A DNA stretch of 64,000 bases from NCBI RefSeq assembly GCF_026625825.1, contig NZ_CP113065.1, forward strand, positions 3,649,501 to 3,713,500, read 5' to 3'. Numbering within the stretch: position 1 is the first letter of the stretch; each line of letters starts with the position of its first letter. Under the pieces are notes generated by a model, which had not been told where the DNA came from, searched no databases, and was given only the letters and a program-made list of their open reading frames with translations. The position numbers and the translations under genes were made by a program. This document shows, piece after piece, positions 16,001-24,430 of this stretch. This DNA is from Pseudoxanthomonas sp. SL93 (GTDB taxonomy: Bacteria > Pseudomonadota > Gammaproteobacteria > Xanthomonadales > Xanthomonadaceae).

Positions 16001-16656
16001 AGTCGCGCGCATCGGGCTTCACGCTGATCGAGGTGCTGCTGGCGACGGTGCTGCTGGCGGCGGGCTTGGCGCTGGCGTTCGCCACGCTGCGCTCCTCCAC
16101 CGCGCTGGTGGGACGTGGCGAGTCCATGGCCCAGCGCAACGAACACATGCGCGCGGTGCAGGGTTACCTGCGCGCGCGGCTGTCGATGGCGCAACCGATC
16201 GTCTTCGCCACCGACCGCGCCACGCTGCAGCAGGCCCGTTTCATCGGGTCGCCGCAGCGCATGCGCTTCGTCGCGGACCTGCCGGATTACCTGGGATATG
16301 GCGGACCTTACCTGCATGACGTCAGCGCCGACGAGCGCGGGCGGCTGCAGGTGGCTTTCACCGTGGCCCGCCCGGACCAGTCGCTGGACGACCTGGAGAA
16401 CGCGACACGCGAACTGCGCCCCGAACGCCTGGCCGATGGCTTGCGCGCGGTGCGTTTCCGCTACCGCGGGCTCGACGAGGAGAATCGCCTGGGTGAGTGG
16501 CAGGACCGCTGGGAAACCGCCGAACTGCTGCCGCTGCAGGTCAAGGTGGAAGTGCAGGGTGCCGACGGTACGCGCTGGCCTGACCTGGTGGTGACCCTGG
16601 CCCGCAGCGAGGGCGGGGCGGGTGGCGGACTGCTGCCGCCGGGGGGTGCGTTGTGA
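15997..16656 (+). CDS. xpsJ: Minor pseudopilin GspJ/XpsJ
   Basis: 219 aa. A short leader is cleaved after Gly7 ([26 protein letters not shown]), with Phe+1 and Glu+5. The larger globular domain ends with a typical GspJ segment ([22 protein letters not shown]) and a Gly/Pro-rich C-terminus. It probably acts in the pseudopilus tip with XpsI and XpsK. The start overlaps the xpsI stop by 4 nt, and its own stop overlaps the GTG of xpsK (GTGA at 16653). Confidence 0.93.
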   Translation: MKSRASGFTLIEVLLATVLLAAGLALAFATLRSSTALVGRGESMAQRNEHMRAVQGYLRARLSMAQPIVFATDRATLQQARFIGSPQRMRFVADLPDYLGYGGPYLHDVSADERGRLQVAFTVARPDQSLDDLENATRELRPERLADGLRAVRFRYRGLDEENRLGEWQDRWETAELLPLQVKVEVQGADGTRWPDLVVTLARSEGGAGGGLLPPGGAL

Positions 16657-17504
16657 ACCGTCATCGCGGTGCGGCGCTGTTGCTGGTGCTGTGGCTGATC
16701 GCGCTGCTGACGGCGTTGATCGGTGCCTTCGCGCTGACCTCCCGCATGGAAGCATTGCAGGGGCGCGTGGCCAGCCGCGGCGCCATCGCACAGGAAGTGG
16801 CGCGTGCCGGCATGGAATACGCGCTGGTCCGCGTGAGCGACCAGAATCCCGAGACGCGCTGGTTGCCCAACGGCCGCCTCTACCGGTGGACATTCGATGG
16901 CAGCGAGGTGCAGGTGCGCATCATCGACGAAACCGGCAAGGTCGATCTGAACCAGGCGGACATGCCCCTGCTCGCGCGCCTGCTGCAGGCGGTCGGCGCG
17001 CCACCGGAGTCCAGCGAGCAGCTGGCGGCCGCCATCGTCGACTGGCGGGATGGCGATGCGCTCAGTCAACCCGTCGGGGGCGCGGAGGATGACGACTACG
17101 CGGCGGCGGGCCGCGATTACGGTGCCAAGGATGCGCCGTTCGAAACCCTGGCCGAAATCGAGCAGGTGCTGGGAATGACACCGGAACTGTACGCGGCGGT
17201 ATCTCCGCACCTCACGCTCTATTCGGGTCGCGCGCAACCCGATGCCACCTATGCGACGGCCCCCGTGCTGGTCGCGATGGGCATGGATGCCGAGGCATGG
17301 ATCGGCCAGCGCAATGCGGCCGGGGTGGCCGGCGCCTCGCAACTCGTCGGTGCCGGCAGCGGCACGTATAGTATCGAGAGCCGTGCACGCCTGGCCGATG
17401 GCCGCCAGGCGGCCATCAGCACCGTGGTGCGCGCAGGCGCCAGCCCGGTACCGGGTTCGGCCTATACCTTGTTGCGCTGGGAGGAGGGAGCGTCACCACA
17501 ATGA
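16653..17504 (+). CDS. xpsK: Minor pseudopilin GspK/XpsK
   Basis: 283 aa from a GTG overlapping the xpsJ stop. The short leader MNRHRG precedes [20 protein letters not shown]; Glu+5 is missing, as is normal for GspK, the pseudopilus cap. The inserted alpha-domain contains [19 protein letters not shown] and the Asp-rich segment IVDWRDGD and AEDDDY, a metal-binding region in the family, followed by [12 protein letters not shown]. The stop overlaps the xpsL ATG at 17501. Confidence 0.93.
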   Translation: MNRHRGAALLLVLWLIALLTALIGAFALTSRMEALQGRVASRGAIAQEVARAGMEYALVRVSDQNPETRWLPNGRLYRWTFDGSEVQVRIIDETGKVDLNQADMPLLARLLQAVGAPPESSEQLAAAIVDWRDGDALSQPVGGAEDDDYAAAGRDYGAKDAPFETLAEIEQVLGMTPELYAAVSPHLTLYSGRAQPDATYATAPVLVAMGMDAEAWIGQRNAAGVAGASQLVGAGSGTYSIESRARLADGRQAAISTVVRAGASPVPGSAYTLLRWEEGASPQ

Positions 17505-18652
17505 GCAGCATGCGCGACAGCCTGCAGCATTTCCGTGCGCGCCTGGGACCCGGGCCACGCAGCTTCCTGGCGTGGTGGTCGCAGGCGCTGGCCAGCTGGC
17601 TGCCCGCCCGTTGGCGCGTGCTGCTGGGGCTGACGCGTGATCGCCTGCTGTTCCAGCGCGAGGGCGACGAACTGCGGATGTCCTGGCAGGAAGGCGTGCA
17701 GCGCCATCCGCTGGCCATGCTGCCCGACAGCATCACCGGCACCGACCTGCGTGCCCTGCTCAGTCCGCGCCTGGCCGACCTGCCGCGCTGGTGGCTGGTG
17801 CCGGCCGGTGCGGTGCTGCGCCGTCGCCTGCTGTTGCCGGCCGCTGCAGCGGAACGGCTGCGCGACGTGGTGCGTTTCGAAATCGACCGGCAGACACCGT
17901 TCCGCGCCGAGGATGTCTGCTTCGATGCGCGCGTGATCCGTCGCCGCGAAGACGGACAGCTGGATGCCGAACTGGTGGCGGTGCCCCGTGCCGGCTTCGA
18001 CGCGGGCCTGGCGCAACTGGGTGCACTGGTTCCCGAACTAGCCGGTGCGGACGTCGCCGATGCCGATGGCCTGCCGCTGGGCGTGAACCTGTTGCCGGTC
18101 GAGGCGCGCGCGTCGCGGCAGGCGTCGCGCCGTGGCCTGCACCTGGCGCTGGCGGCGGTGGCACTGGTCTCGCTGGTGCTGGGCGCCTGGCTGATCCTGG
18201 ACAACCGCCGCGCGGCGGCCGACGTGTTCGCCGCGCAGGTCGCCAGCCAGGCCGAGCAGGCGCGCCGTGTGTCGACGCAGCGGCAACAACTGGTGGATCT
18301 GGTGGCCGGCGCCACGGCCCTGAACAAGGCGCGGGCCGACCGGCCCACCACGGTGGAAGTGATCGATGAAGTGACCCGCCGCCTGCCGGACAGCACCTAT
18401 CTTGAAAAACTCTCCATCGAAGGCGACCGGCTGATGCTGATCGGCTTCAGCCCCGAAGCGTCCGGGCTGGTGGCCAAGCTGGAAGGGTCGCCGCTGTGGC
18501 GCAGTCCCGCGCTGAGTGGCGCGGTGCAGCCCGATCCGCGTACCCGTCTTGACCGCTTCACGCTGACCGCCGAACTGGTGGGCAGCCAGAAAGCGCCCGC
18601 TCCCGCGCCCGCCGCCAACCCGGGAGACGCCAATGGCGCCGGCCGTGACTGA
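17501..18652 (+). CDS. xpsL: Type II secretion inner-membrane protein GspL/XpsL
   Basis: 383 aa. The N-terminal cytoplasmic actin-like/PilM-like domain (about 1-200, including [20 protein letters not shown]) recruits the ATPase XpsE in the family. It is followed by one transmembrane helix ([20 protein letters not shown], about residue 207) and a periplasmic PilN-like ferredoxin-fold domain ([20 protein letters not shown]). The C-terminus is Ala/Pro-rich. It overlaps xpsK by 4 nt and xpsM by 20 nt. XpsL is expected to form the XpsL-M-N complex. Confidence 0.92.
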   Translation: MSSMRDSLQHFRARLGPGPRSFLAWWSQALASWLPARWRVLLGLTRDRLLFQREGDELRMSWQEGVQRHPLAMLPDSITGTDLRALLSPRLADLPRWWLVPAGAVLRRRLLLPAAAAERLRDVVRFEIDRQTPFRAEDVCFDARVIRRREDGQLDAELVAVPRAGFDAGLAQLGALVPELAGADVADADGLPLGVNLLPVEARASRQASRRGLHLALAAVALVSLVLGAWLILDNRRAAADVFAAQVASQAEQARRVSTQRQQLVDLVAGATALNKARADRPTTVEVIDEVTRRLPDSTYLEKLSIEGDRLMLIGFSPEASGLVAKLEGSPLWRSPALSGAVQPDPRTRLDRFTLTAELVGSQKAPAPAPAANPGDANGAGRD

Positions 18653-19265
18653 CCGCGACCGCTGGCTAGCGCTGGGCCTGCTGCTGCTGGCCTTGCTGCT
18701 GGGCTATGGCGTGCTGGTCCATCCGTGGTGGACCGCGCCGTTGCTGGACGTGAACGCGCGTATCGGCGAACTGCGCGAGCGCGAGCTGCGCATCCGCATG
18801 CAGTTGCAGCAGGCCCCGCAGGTGAAGCGCGAGCTCGATGCCGCACTCGCCCAGCAGGCGCAACGCCCCGGCTTCCTGCCCGAGGCGACGGTCGAACTGG
18901 CCACCGCCGGCCTGGTGCAGCGCCTTGAAGCCGTGGTGAAGCAGGCGAGCCCCGGCAACCGCAGTTGCGCCATCGCCAACCAGTCGCCGCTGGCGATGCC
19001 GGGACGCGAGCAGTTCCCCCGCATCGTGGTGCAGGTGCGCCTGCGTTGCGGCGTGCCGGAACTGGCCGCGGTGCTGCACCAGATCGAATCGGGCAGCCCG
19101 CGCCTGTTCGTCGACAATCTCAACGTGCTGCCCCAGCGCTACGCCTTCCAGGCCAGCGAAAGCGGCAGCGGTGGGCTGGACGTCAACTTCGACCTGTATG
19201 GCTACCTGAAGCCGCTCCCCGCCGTCGTGGCGCCCCGGGCACCGGGAGACGACGATGCGCGCTGA
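18633..19265 (+). CDS. xpsM: Type II secretion inner-membrane protein GspM/XpsM
   Basis: 210 aa. A short cytoplasmic N-terminus ([11 protein letters not shown]) and a single N-terminal transmembrane helix (LALGLLLLALLLGYGVLV) precede a periplasmic coiled region (ARIGELRERELRIRMQLQQA) and a ferredoxin-like domain with two Cys (NRSCAIANQ and VRLRCGVPE) about 28 residues apart that could pair. In the family it stabilises GspL and links it to GspC/XpsN. It overlaps xpsL by 20 nt and xpsN by 11 nt. Confidence 0.9.
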   Translation: MAPAVTDRDRWLALGLLLLALLLGYGVLVHPWWTAPLLDVNARIGELRERELRIRMQLQQAPQVKRELDAALAQQAQRPGFLPEATVELATAGLVQRLEAVVKQASPGNRSCAIANQSPLAMPGREQFPRIVVQVRLRCGVPELAAVLHQIESGSPRLFVDNLNVLPQRYAFQASESGSGGLDVNFDLYGYLKPLPAVVAPRAPGDDDAR

Positions 19266-20109
19266 CGCCTGGACGCCCCGCACCTGGGTACTGCTCGCCG
19301 TGGCCGGCTGGGCGGTGCTGGTGGCATTGCTGGCGGTGTTCGGCCTGGGTGGACGCATCACGCCGCTGCCGGCCGACCCCGCGCTCGTGCAGGCGCTGCC
19401 GAGGTTGCCGGCCATGCCCGCCGAGCGTCTCGGGCCGCTGCCGCAGTACGCCGAGATCGGTGGTCGCACGCTGTTCTCCGAGAATCGCCAACCGCAGCCG
19501 TTCTTCATCTCCGGCGAAGGCGAGGCCGCGGCGCCCGGGTTCGACATGGTGCTCAGCAGCGTGATGATCACGCCGCGCCTGCAGCTGGCGATCGTGCAGC
19601 CGGTGGCCGGTGGCGAAGGGCTGCGGGTGAAGATGGGCGAGGAACCGAACGGATTCCCCGGCTGGCGCCTGGTGGAACTGGAGGCGCGGCGTGCGGTGTT
19701 CGAGGGGCCAGAAGGCCGCCGCGAACTGTCGCTGCGGGTGTTCGACGGCACCGGCGGGGCACCGCCGACGCCGATGACGGCCGGTACCCCGGGTGGCGTT
19801 CCCAGCCCGGTCCCGCTGCAGGTGCCGCCCGCCGCCGGTGTCGCGCCTGCCCGCAGCACGGGCGGCAACAGTCCGGCCGGGGTCATGCCCACCACCGCGT
19901 CGCCGCCGATGCCGGCGCCCGCGCCTGCAAGCCCGGCCCGACCCGCCAGCCAGCCGATGCCGGCGGCCACCACCGACGCGCCGGTCCAGACCACCGAACA
20001 GCAGATGGACGCCATCCGCCAACGCATCGAGGCGCGGCGCGCGCAGATGCGGCAGCAGGACAAGGCCACCCCCACACCGCCGCCGGCACCGTCCGGCAAG
20101 ACACAGTAG
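19255..20109 (+). CDS. xpsN: Type II secretion protein XpsN (GspC-like)
   Basis: 284 aa. One transmembrane helix (TWVLLAVAGWAVLVALLAVFG, about 10-30) is followed by a periplasmic homology-region-like domain (ALPRLPAMPAERLGPLPQY, GGRTLFSENRQPQPFF, then LQLAIVQPVAGGEGLRVKMG) that resembles the secretin-binding HR domain of GspC. A long Pro/Ala-rich tail follows, with a short coiled segment (QQMDAIRQRIEARRAQMRQQ). Xanthomonads have no separate gspC; XpsN occupies that role with XpsL and XpsM. No PDZ domain is seen. It sits directly before the secretin gene, 9 nt apart. Confidence 0.87.
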   Translation: MRADAWTPRTWVLLAVAGWAVLVALLAVFGLGGRITPLPADPALVQALPRLPAMPAERLGPLPQYAEIGGRTLFSENRQPQPFFISGEGEAAAPGFDMVLSSVMITPRLQLAIVQPVAGGEGLRVKMGEEPNGFPGWRLVELEARRAVFEGPEGRRELSLRVFDGTGGAPPTPMTAGTPGGVPSPVPLQVPPAAGVAPARSTGGNSPAGVMPTTASPPMPAPAPASPARPASQPMPAATTDAPVQTTEQQMDAIRQRIEARRAQMRQQDKATPTPPPAPSGKTQ

Positions 20110-20118
20110 AGTGCCGGC

Positions 20119-22332
20119 ATGACGTTACGCGTGATCCTGATTTCCCTCTGCCTGGGCCTGCTGGCCGGTTGCGCCAGCACGCCGCCGACGCCGGAAATGC
20201 GCCGGGGCGAAGCCGCCGCGCCCGGCACCGCCGCCCCCGGCAGCGCGCAGACCACGCCGCTGCAGTCGCCTGAGCTGCCCGAATCCGGTCCCCAGGCCGT
20301 GATCCGCCGCGGTACTGGCCAGATGATCAACCGGGGCGCCGCCTCCGCGCCGCCCCCGTCGCTGGCGGGCGCGAGCAGTGGCGCCGCCACCTTCAACTTC
20401 GAAGGCGAATCGGTGCACGCCGTGGTCAAGGCGATCCTCGGCGACATGCTGGGGCAGAACTACGTCATCGCGCCCGGTGTGCAGGGCACGGTGACGCTGG
20501 GCACGCCCAAGCCGGTCTCGCCGGCCGAGGCGATGAGCCTGCTGGAGATGGTGCTGGGCTGGAACAACGCCCGCCTGATCTATACCGGTGGCCGCTACAA
20601 CATCGTGCCCGCCGACCAGGCGTTGGCCGGCGCGGTGGCGCCGCGTACCGGCGCACCTGCCAATGCGCGCGGCTACGAGGTGCGCGTGGTGCCGCTGCGC
20701 TTCATTTCCGCCGCGGAAATGAAGAAGGTGCTGGAACCGTATGCGCGCCCGAACGCCATCGTCGGCATCGACGGCTCGCGCAACCTCATCACCCTGGCGG
20801 GCAGCCGCAGCGAGCTGGAGAACTACCTGCGCACGGTCGAGATCTTCGACGTGGACTGGCTGGCCGGCATGTCGGTGGGCGTGTTCCCGCTGGAAACCAG
20901 CCGTGCCAGCAAGGTCGTCGCCGACCTGGAAAAGGTCTTCGGCGAGAACAGCAAGACCCCCAGCGCCGGCATGTTCCGCTTCCTGCCGCTGGAAGGCGCC
21001 AATGCGGTGATGGTGATCACGCCGCAGGCGGCCTACCTGGACGACATCCAGGACTGGCTGGAGCGCATGGACAGCGCCGGCGAGGGCGCACGCCTGTTCT
21101 CGTACGAACTGAAGTACATCAAGGCCAGGGAACTGGCCGAGCGCTTGGCGGAAGTGTTCGGCGCGGGCAGCAGTGGCGGCGCCGGCGGCGACCGCTCCAC
21201 CGGCGGGCCCGGCAATGTGTCGCTGATGCCGGGTACCGATCCGGTGCAGATCAACGATGGCGGCCTCAACAACAGCGGCGGCAGCGTGGACTTCGGTGGC
21301 ACCGGTGGTTCGTCCGGCGGCAGCGGTGGCGGCTTGGGCAGCGGCAGCCTCTCGCTCAACCAGCGCGACGACGGCAACGCCAGCGTCACGCTGGAAGTGG
21401 ACGGCGACCGGGTCGGCGTGGCGGCGGTGGAGGAAACCAACACCCTGCTGGTGCGTTCGAGCGGCACGGCGTGGAAGTCGATCAAGGACGTCATCGAGAA
21501 GCTCGACGTGATGCCCATGCAGGTGCACATCGAAGCCCAGGTGGCGGAGGTCTCGCTGACCGGCGACCTGAGCTATGGCGTCAACTGGTACCTCGAGCGC
21601 GCGATGACGGACAACGGACTGGGTCCGTTCGCCGGCCCGGATGCAGGTGGTCCCAGCCGGTGGAGCACGCTGGCGGGCAGCATCGGCGGCGTTAGCGGGG
21701 CGGGCGGTGTCTGGACGCTGGTCAAGAACGACGCGGCCGCGGTGATTACGGCGCTGGATGAAGTCAGCGATGTGCGCCTGCTGCAGACGCCTTCCGTGTT
21801 CGTCCGCAACAATGCCGAGGCCACGTTGAATGTCGGCAGCCGGATTCCGATCTCGTCCGTGACCGTCAATCCGGGCCTGGGCACCGACAACACCTTCAGC
21901 CAGGTGCAGTACCTGGATACCGGTGTGATCCTCAAGGTGCGGCCACGCGTCACGCGTGACGGCATGGTGTTCCTGGACATCGTGCAGGAAGTCAGTTCGC
22001 CCGGCAGCGAGCCGGACGCCAATGGCAACGTGCGCATCAACACGCGCCGCCTGAAGACCGAAGCGGCCGTGGAAGCCGGCCAGACCGTGATGCTGGCGGG
22101 CCTGATCAGCGACAGCGCGACGGAGGGCTCCGCGGGCATCCCCGGGCTCAGCCGCCTGCCCATCATCGGCGCGCTGTTCGGCAGGAAGACGAACAACACC
22201 GAGCGCAGCGAAGTGATCGTGCTGATCACGCCGACCATCGTCCGCAACCCGCAGGAAGCCCGCGACCTGACCGACGAATACGGCCAGCGTTTCCGTGCCC
22301 TGGATCCGCTCTACGCACCGCCCAAGCAGTGA
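20119..22332 (+). CDS. xpsD: Type II secretion outer-membrane secretin GspD/XpsD (lipoprotein)
   Basis: 737 aa. A signal peptide with lipobox (LGLLAGC, lipidated Cys18) agrees with the known lipoprotein nature of xanthomonad XpsD. Periplasmic N0-N3 domains run from about residue 95 (FNFEGESVHAVVKAILGDML) to about 450, with a Gly/Ser-rich insertion (about 355-415) inside N3. The secretin barrel follows (VHIEAQVAEVSLTGDLSYGV, VRNNAEATLNVGSRIPI, LDTGVILKVRPRV, VMLAGLISD, IPGLSRLPIIGALFG). It forms the outer-membrane exit pore. The stop overlaps the next GTG (GTGA at 22329), so the operon continues into glycosyltransferase-like genes. Confidence 0.96.
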   Translation: MTLRVILISLCLGLLAGCASTPPTPEMRRGEAAAPGTAAPGSAQTTPLQSPELPESGPQAVIRRGTGQMINRGAASAPPPSLAGASSGAATFNFEGESVHAVVKAILGDMLGQNYVIAPGVQGTVTLGTPKPVSPAEAMSLLEMVLGWNNARLIYTGGRYNIVPADQALAGAVAPRTGAPANARGYEVRVVPLRFISAAEMKKVLEPYARPNAIVGIDGSRNLITLAGSRSELENYLRTVEIFDVDWLAGMSVGVFPLETSRASKVVADLEKVFGENSKTPSAGMFRFLPLEGANAVMVITPQAAYLDDIQDWLERMDSAGEGARLFSYELKYIKARELAERLAEVFGAGSSGGAGGDRSTGGPGNVSLMPGTDPVQINDGGLNNSGGSVDFGGTGGSSGGSGGGLGSGSLSLNQRDDGNASVTLEVDGDRVGVAAVEETNTLLVRSSGTAWKSIKDVIEKLDVMPMQVHIEAQVAEVSLTGDLSYGVNWYLERAMTDNGLGPFAGPDAGGPSRWSTLAGSIGGVSGAGGVWTLVKNDAAAVITALDEVSDVRLLQTPSVFVRNNAEATLNVGSRIPISSVTVNPGLGTDNTFSQVQYLDTGVILKVRPRVTRDGMVFLDIVQEVSSPGSEPDANGNVRINTRRLKTEAAVEAGQTVMLAGLISDSATEGSAGIPGLSRLPIIGALFGRKTNNTERSEVIVLITPTIVRNPQEARDLTDEYGQRFRALDPLYAPPKQ

Positions 22333-23177
22333 CCCCGTCCCCGGCATCTCCGCTGCCGATCGTGCTGCTGCCGGTGGGCGCCGATGACGATGCGCTGGAC
22401 GCCTGCCTGGGCGCGCTGGATGCCGGCACGCCCGACGGCACGCGCGTGTGGCTGGCCGACGATGCGCAGGCCGGTCCGCGCGGCCTGGCGATCATCGAGC
22501 GCTGGCTGACGCGCACGCGGCTGCAGGCCGACTACACACGGCGTCCGCGCATGCTGGGCGAAGTCGCCCATGTCGACCAGATGCTGGCCGCCTGCGGCAA
22601 CAGCGATGTGGTGCTGCTGGCGCCGGATGCACAGCCGCTTCCGGGTTGGCTGCAGCAGCTGTCGGCCTGCCTTGCGCGCGACGCGGCCATCGCCACCGCC
22701 ACCCCGTGGTGCAACGCCGGCGAATCCGCCGCATGGCCGCGCCTCGGCGAAGTGGCCGCGCCGCCACAGGACGCCGAGCGCACCGCGCAGGCATGCGCGG
22801 CGATGCCGCCGCTGCATCCCGAACTTCCCGCCGCGGTTGCCCACGCCGTCGCCATCCGCGGCAGCGCGCGCCAGCGCGTGGGTGGGCTGGATGCCAGCAG
22901 CTATGGTTCCTGGTATGCCGCACTGATCGACCTGTCGCTGCGGCTGGCCGGACTGGGCTGGCGCAACGTGCTGTGCGAGACGGCATTCGTCGCGCGCGGC
23001 GGTGAGGGCCGCCCCGCGGACGGCGACATGGACACGCTCAACGCGCGCTGGCCTGCCTGGTCGCCACGCCTGGCCACCTTCCTGATGGGGGATCCGCTGC
23101 GCGCGCCGCGCGAGCGGCTGGCCGCCCTGTATGCCGCCATCGATTCGCCGGAGCGCCAGCGTGACCTCTTCCCCTGA
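22329..23177 (+). CDS. Glycosyltransferase-like protein downstream of xpsD
   Basis: 282 aa from a GTG overlapping the xpsD stop (GTGA). It resembles a GT-A fold family 2 glycosyltransferase: an N-terminal strand (PIVLLPVGADDDALDACLGA), a middle acidic segment (NSDVVLLAPDAQPLPGWLQQL) where the nucleotide-sugar DxD motif would be, and a C-terminal acceptor-like part (GGLDASSYGSWYAALIDLSLR). The canonical DxD is not clean (PDAQ), so activity is doubtful. No signal peptide or transmembrane helix is seen. It overlaps the next gene. It could glycosylate a cell-surface or pilin substrate, but the acceptor is unknown. Confidence 0.7.
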   Translation: MTPSPASPLPIVLLPVGADDDALDACLGALDAGTPDGTRVWLADDAQAGPRGLAIIERWLTRTRLQADYTRRPRMLGEVAHVDQMLAACGNSDVVLLAPDAQPLPGWLQQLSACLARDAAIATATPWCNAGESAAWPRLGEVAAPPQDAERTAQACAAMPPLHPELPAAVAHAVAIRGSARQRVGGLDASSYGSWYAALIDLSLRLAGLGWRNVLCETAFVARGGEGRPADGDMDTLNARWPAWSPRLATFLMGDPLRAPRERLAALYAAIDSPERQRDLFP

Positions 23178-24018
23178 GCGCGGCGGCATTGCCGTGGTGG
23201 TGGTCAGCCACGAAAGCGCCAGCAGCATCGATGACTGCCTGATGCGCCTGCGCGTCGCCAACGATGTGGAAGAGATCCGCGTGGTGGACAACGCCTCGCG
23301 CGACGGCACGCTGGAGCTCATCCAGCGCCACGCGTTGCAGGATGCACGGGTCAGGTTCATCGCCAACCCCGACAACCCGGGTTTCGCGGTGGGCTGCAAC
23401 CAGGGCGCACGCGACAGTGCCGCGCCATGGCTCGCCTTCGTCAATCCCGACCTGATGGTGGAAGCCGACACGCTGTCGCGTCTGCGCGCGCATGCCGCCA
23501 GCCTGCGCGGGGATGCGCTGCTGGGCGTGGACCTGGTCGGCGAGGACGGCGTGCGGGATGTGGCGGCGCGGCGGCGCGATCCCGATTTCGCCGCCATGCT
23601 GTCTTCCCCCGCGGCGGCCTCACGCCTGGGCGTACCGGTGCAGGAAGATGTCGTGCTGCAACCGGTCGACGTGGTGTCGGGGGCGCTGATGCTGACCTCA
23701 CGCGGGCTGTTCGAACGGCTGCGTGGATTCGACGAAGGCTATCGCCTGCATGCCGAAGACATGGACCTGTGCCGTCGCGCACGCGAGGCCGGTGCCACCG
23801 TCGCCGTGGCCAACGACATCCGCGTGCTGCACCTGCGTGGCGTTTCCAGCCGTGCGCGGCCCGTTTTCGTCGAGTGGCACAAGCATCGCGGCCTGTGGCG
23901 CTACTTCCGCAGGTTCGAGTCCGCACGGCGAAGCACGATGACCCGGCTGGGCGTGTTCTGTGCCATCTGGATGCATTTCGGCGCGGTGTGGGCGCGCACG
24001 CTGCTGGGGCGTCGCTGA
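23161..24018 (+). CDS. Family 2 glycosyltransferase, rhamnosyltransferase-like
   Basis: 285 aa from GTG 23161; an ATG at 23131 is possible and adds 10 residues. GT2 features are IAVVVVSHESASSIDDCL, RVVDNASRDGT, the GFAVGCNQGAR loop, the NPD nucleotide-sugar site (WLAFVNPDLMVE) and the catalytic acidic pair in HAEDMDLCRRARE. The C-terminal region (VFVEWHKHRGLWRYFRRF, then a hydrophobic stretch LGVFCAIWMHFGAVW) resembles WbbL-type rhamnosyltransferases acting at the membrane on cell-surface polysaccharide. It overlaps the preceding glycosyltransferase-like gene by 17 nt. It converges with the ACT-domain gene 7 nt downstream. Confidence 0.85.
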   Translation: MTSSPERGGIAVVVVSHESASSIDDCLMRLRVANDVEEIRVVDNASRDGTLELIQRHALQDARVRFIANPDNPGFAVGCNQGARDSAAPWLAFVNPDLMVEADTLSRLRAHAASLRGDALLGVDLVGEDGVRDVAARRRDPDFAAMLSSPAAASRLGVPVQEDVVLQPVDVVSGALMLTSRGLFERLRGFDEGYRLHAEDMDLCRRAREAGATVAVANDIRVLHLRGVSSRARPVFVEWHKHRGLWRYFRRFESARRSTMTRLGVFCAIWMHFGAVWARTLLGRR

Positions 24019-24025
24019 GGCGGGC

Positions 24026-24430
24026 TCAGCCTTCGCTGATCTGGTGGCCGTGCGCGCGCAACGCCGCCAATGCCGCCGCCAGTGCGTCGTCCTGCACCAG
24101 CACGTAATCGGTATTGAAGGTGGACAGGGCGAAGATGCCCACGCCGGCGTCCGCCAGCGGCTGCAGCACCGCCAGCAGGATGCCGGTCAGTTCGAACGCG
24201 AACGGGCCCTGAAGCTTCAACGCACGCCACCCGCGCTGGCTGCGTACCTCGACGGGCACGCAGGTTTCCTCGCAGACCAGCGACAGTTCATCGGCCGCCC
24301 AGCTGGCATGGCGAAGGCCCTTGGAGGGCCACCATGCCGGCAGCGCCGCATCGGCTTCCAGTTGCACCACGGCGTAGCGGAGCGGCAGCAACCGCATCGA
24401 CAGGATGGGACGGTGGGAGGGGCGGGTCAT
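24026..24430 (-). CDS. ACT-domain protein
   Basis: 134 aa. The ATG at 24430 overlaps the upstream transporter stop (ATGA). It looks like a tandem small-molecule-binding ACT/CASTOR-type fold: an N-terminal half (RYAVVQLEADAALPAW, ELSLVCEETCVPV) and a clear ACT half (LTGILLAVLQPLADAGVGIFALSTFNTDYVLV). Such proteins commonly bind amino acids. The effector is unknown. Coupling to a DASS anion transporter with RCK-C domains suggests it might sense the transported compound; that is inference. Confidence 0.82.
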   Translation of the reverse strand: MTRPSHRPILSMRLLPLRYAVVQLEADAALPAWWPSKGLRHASWAADELSLVCEETCVPVEVRSQRGWRALKLQGPFAFELTGILLAVLQPLADAGVGIFALSTFNTDYVLVQDDALAAALAALRAHGHQISEG

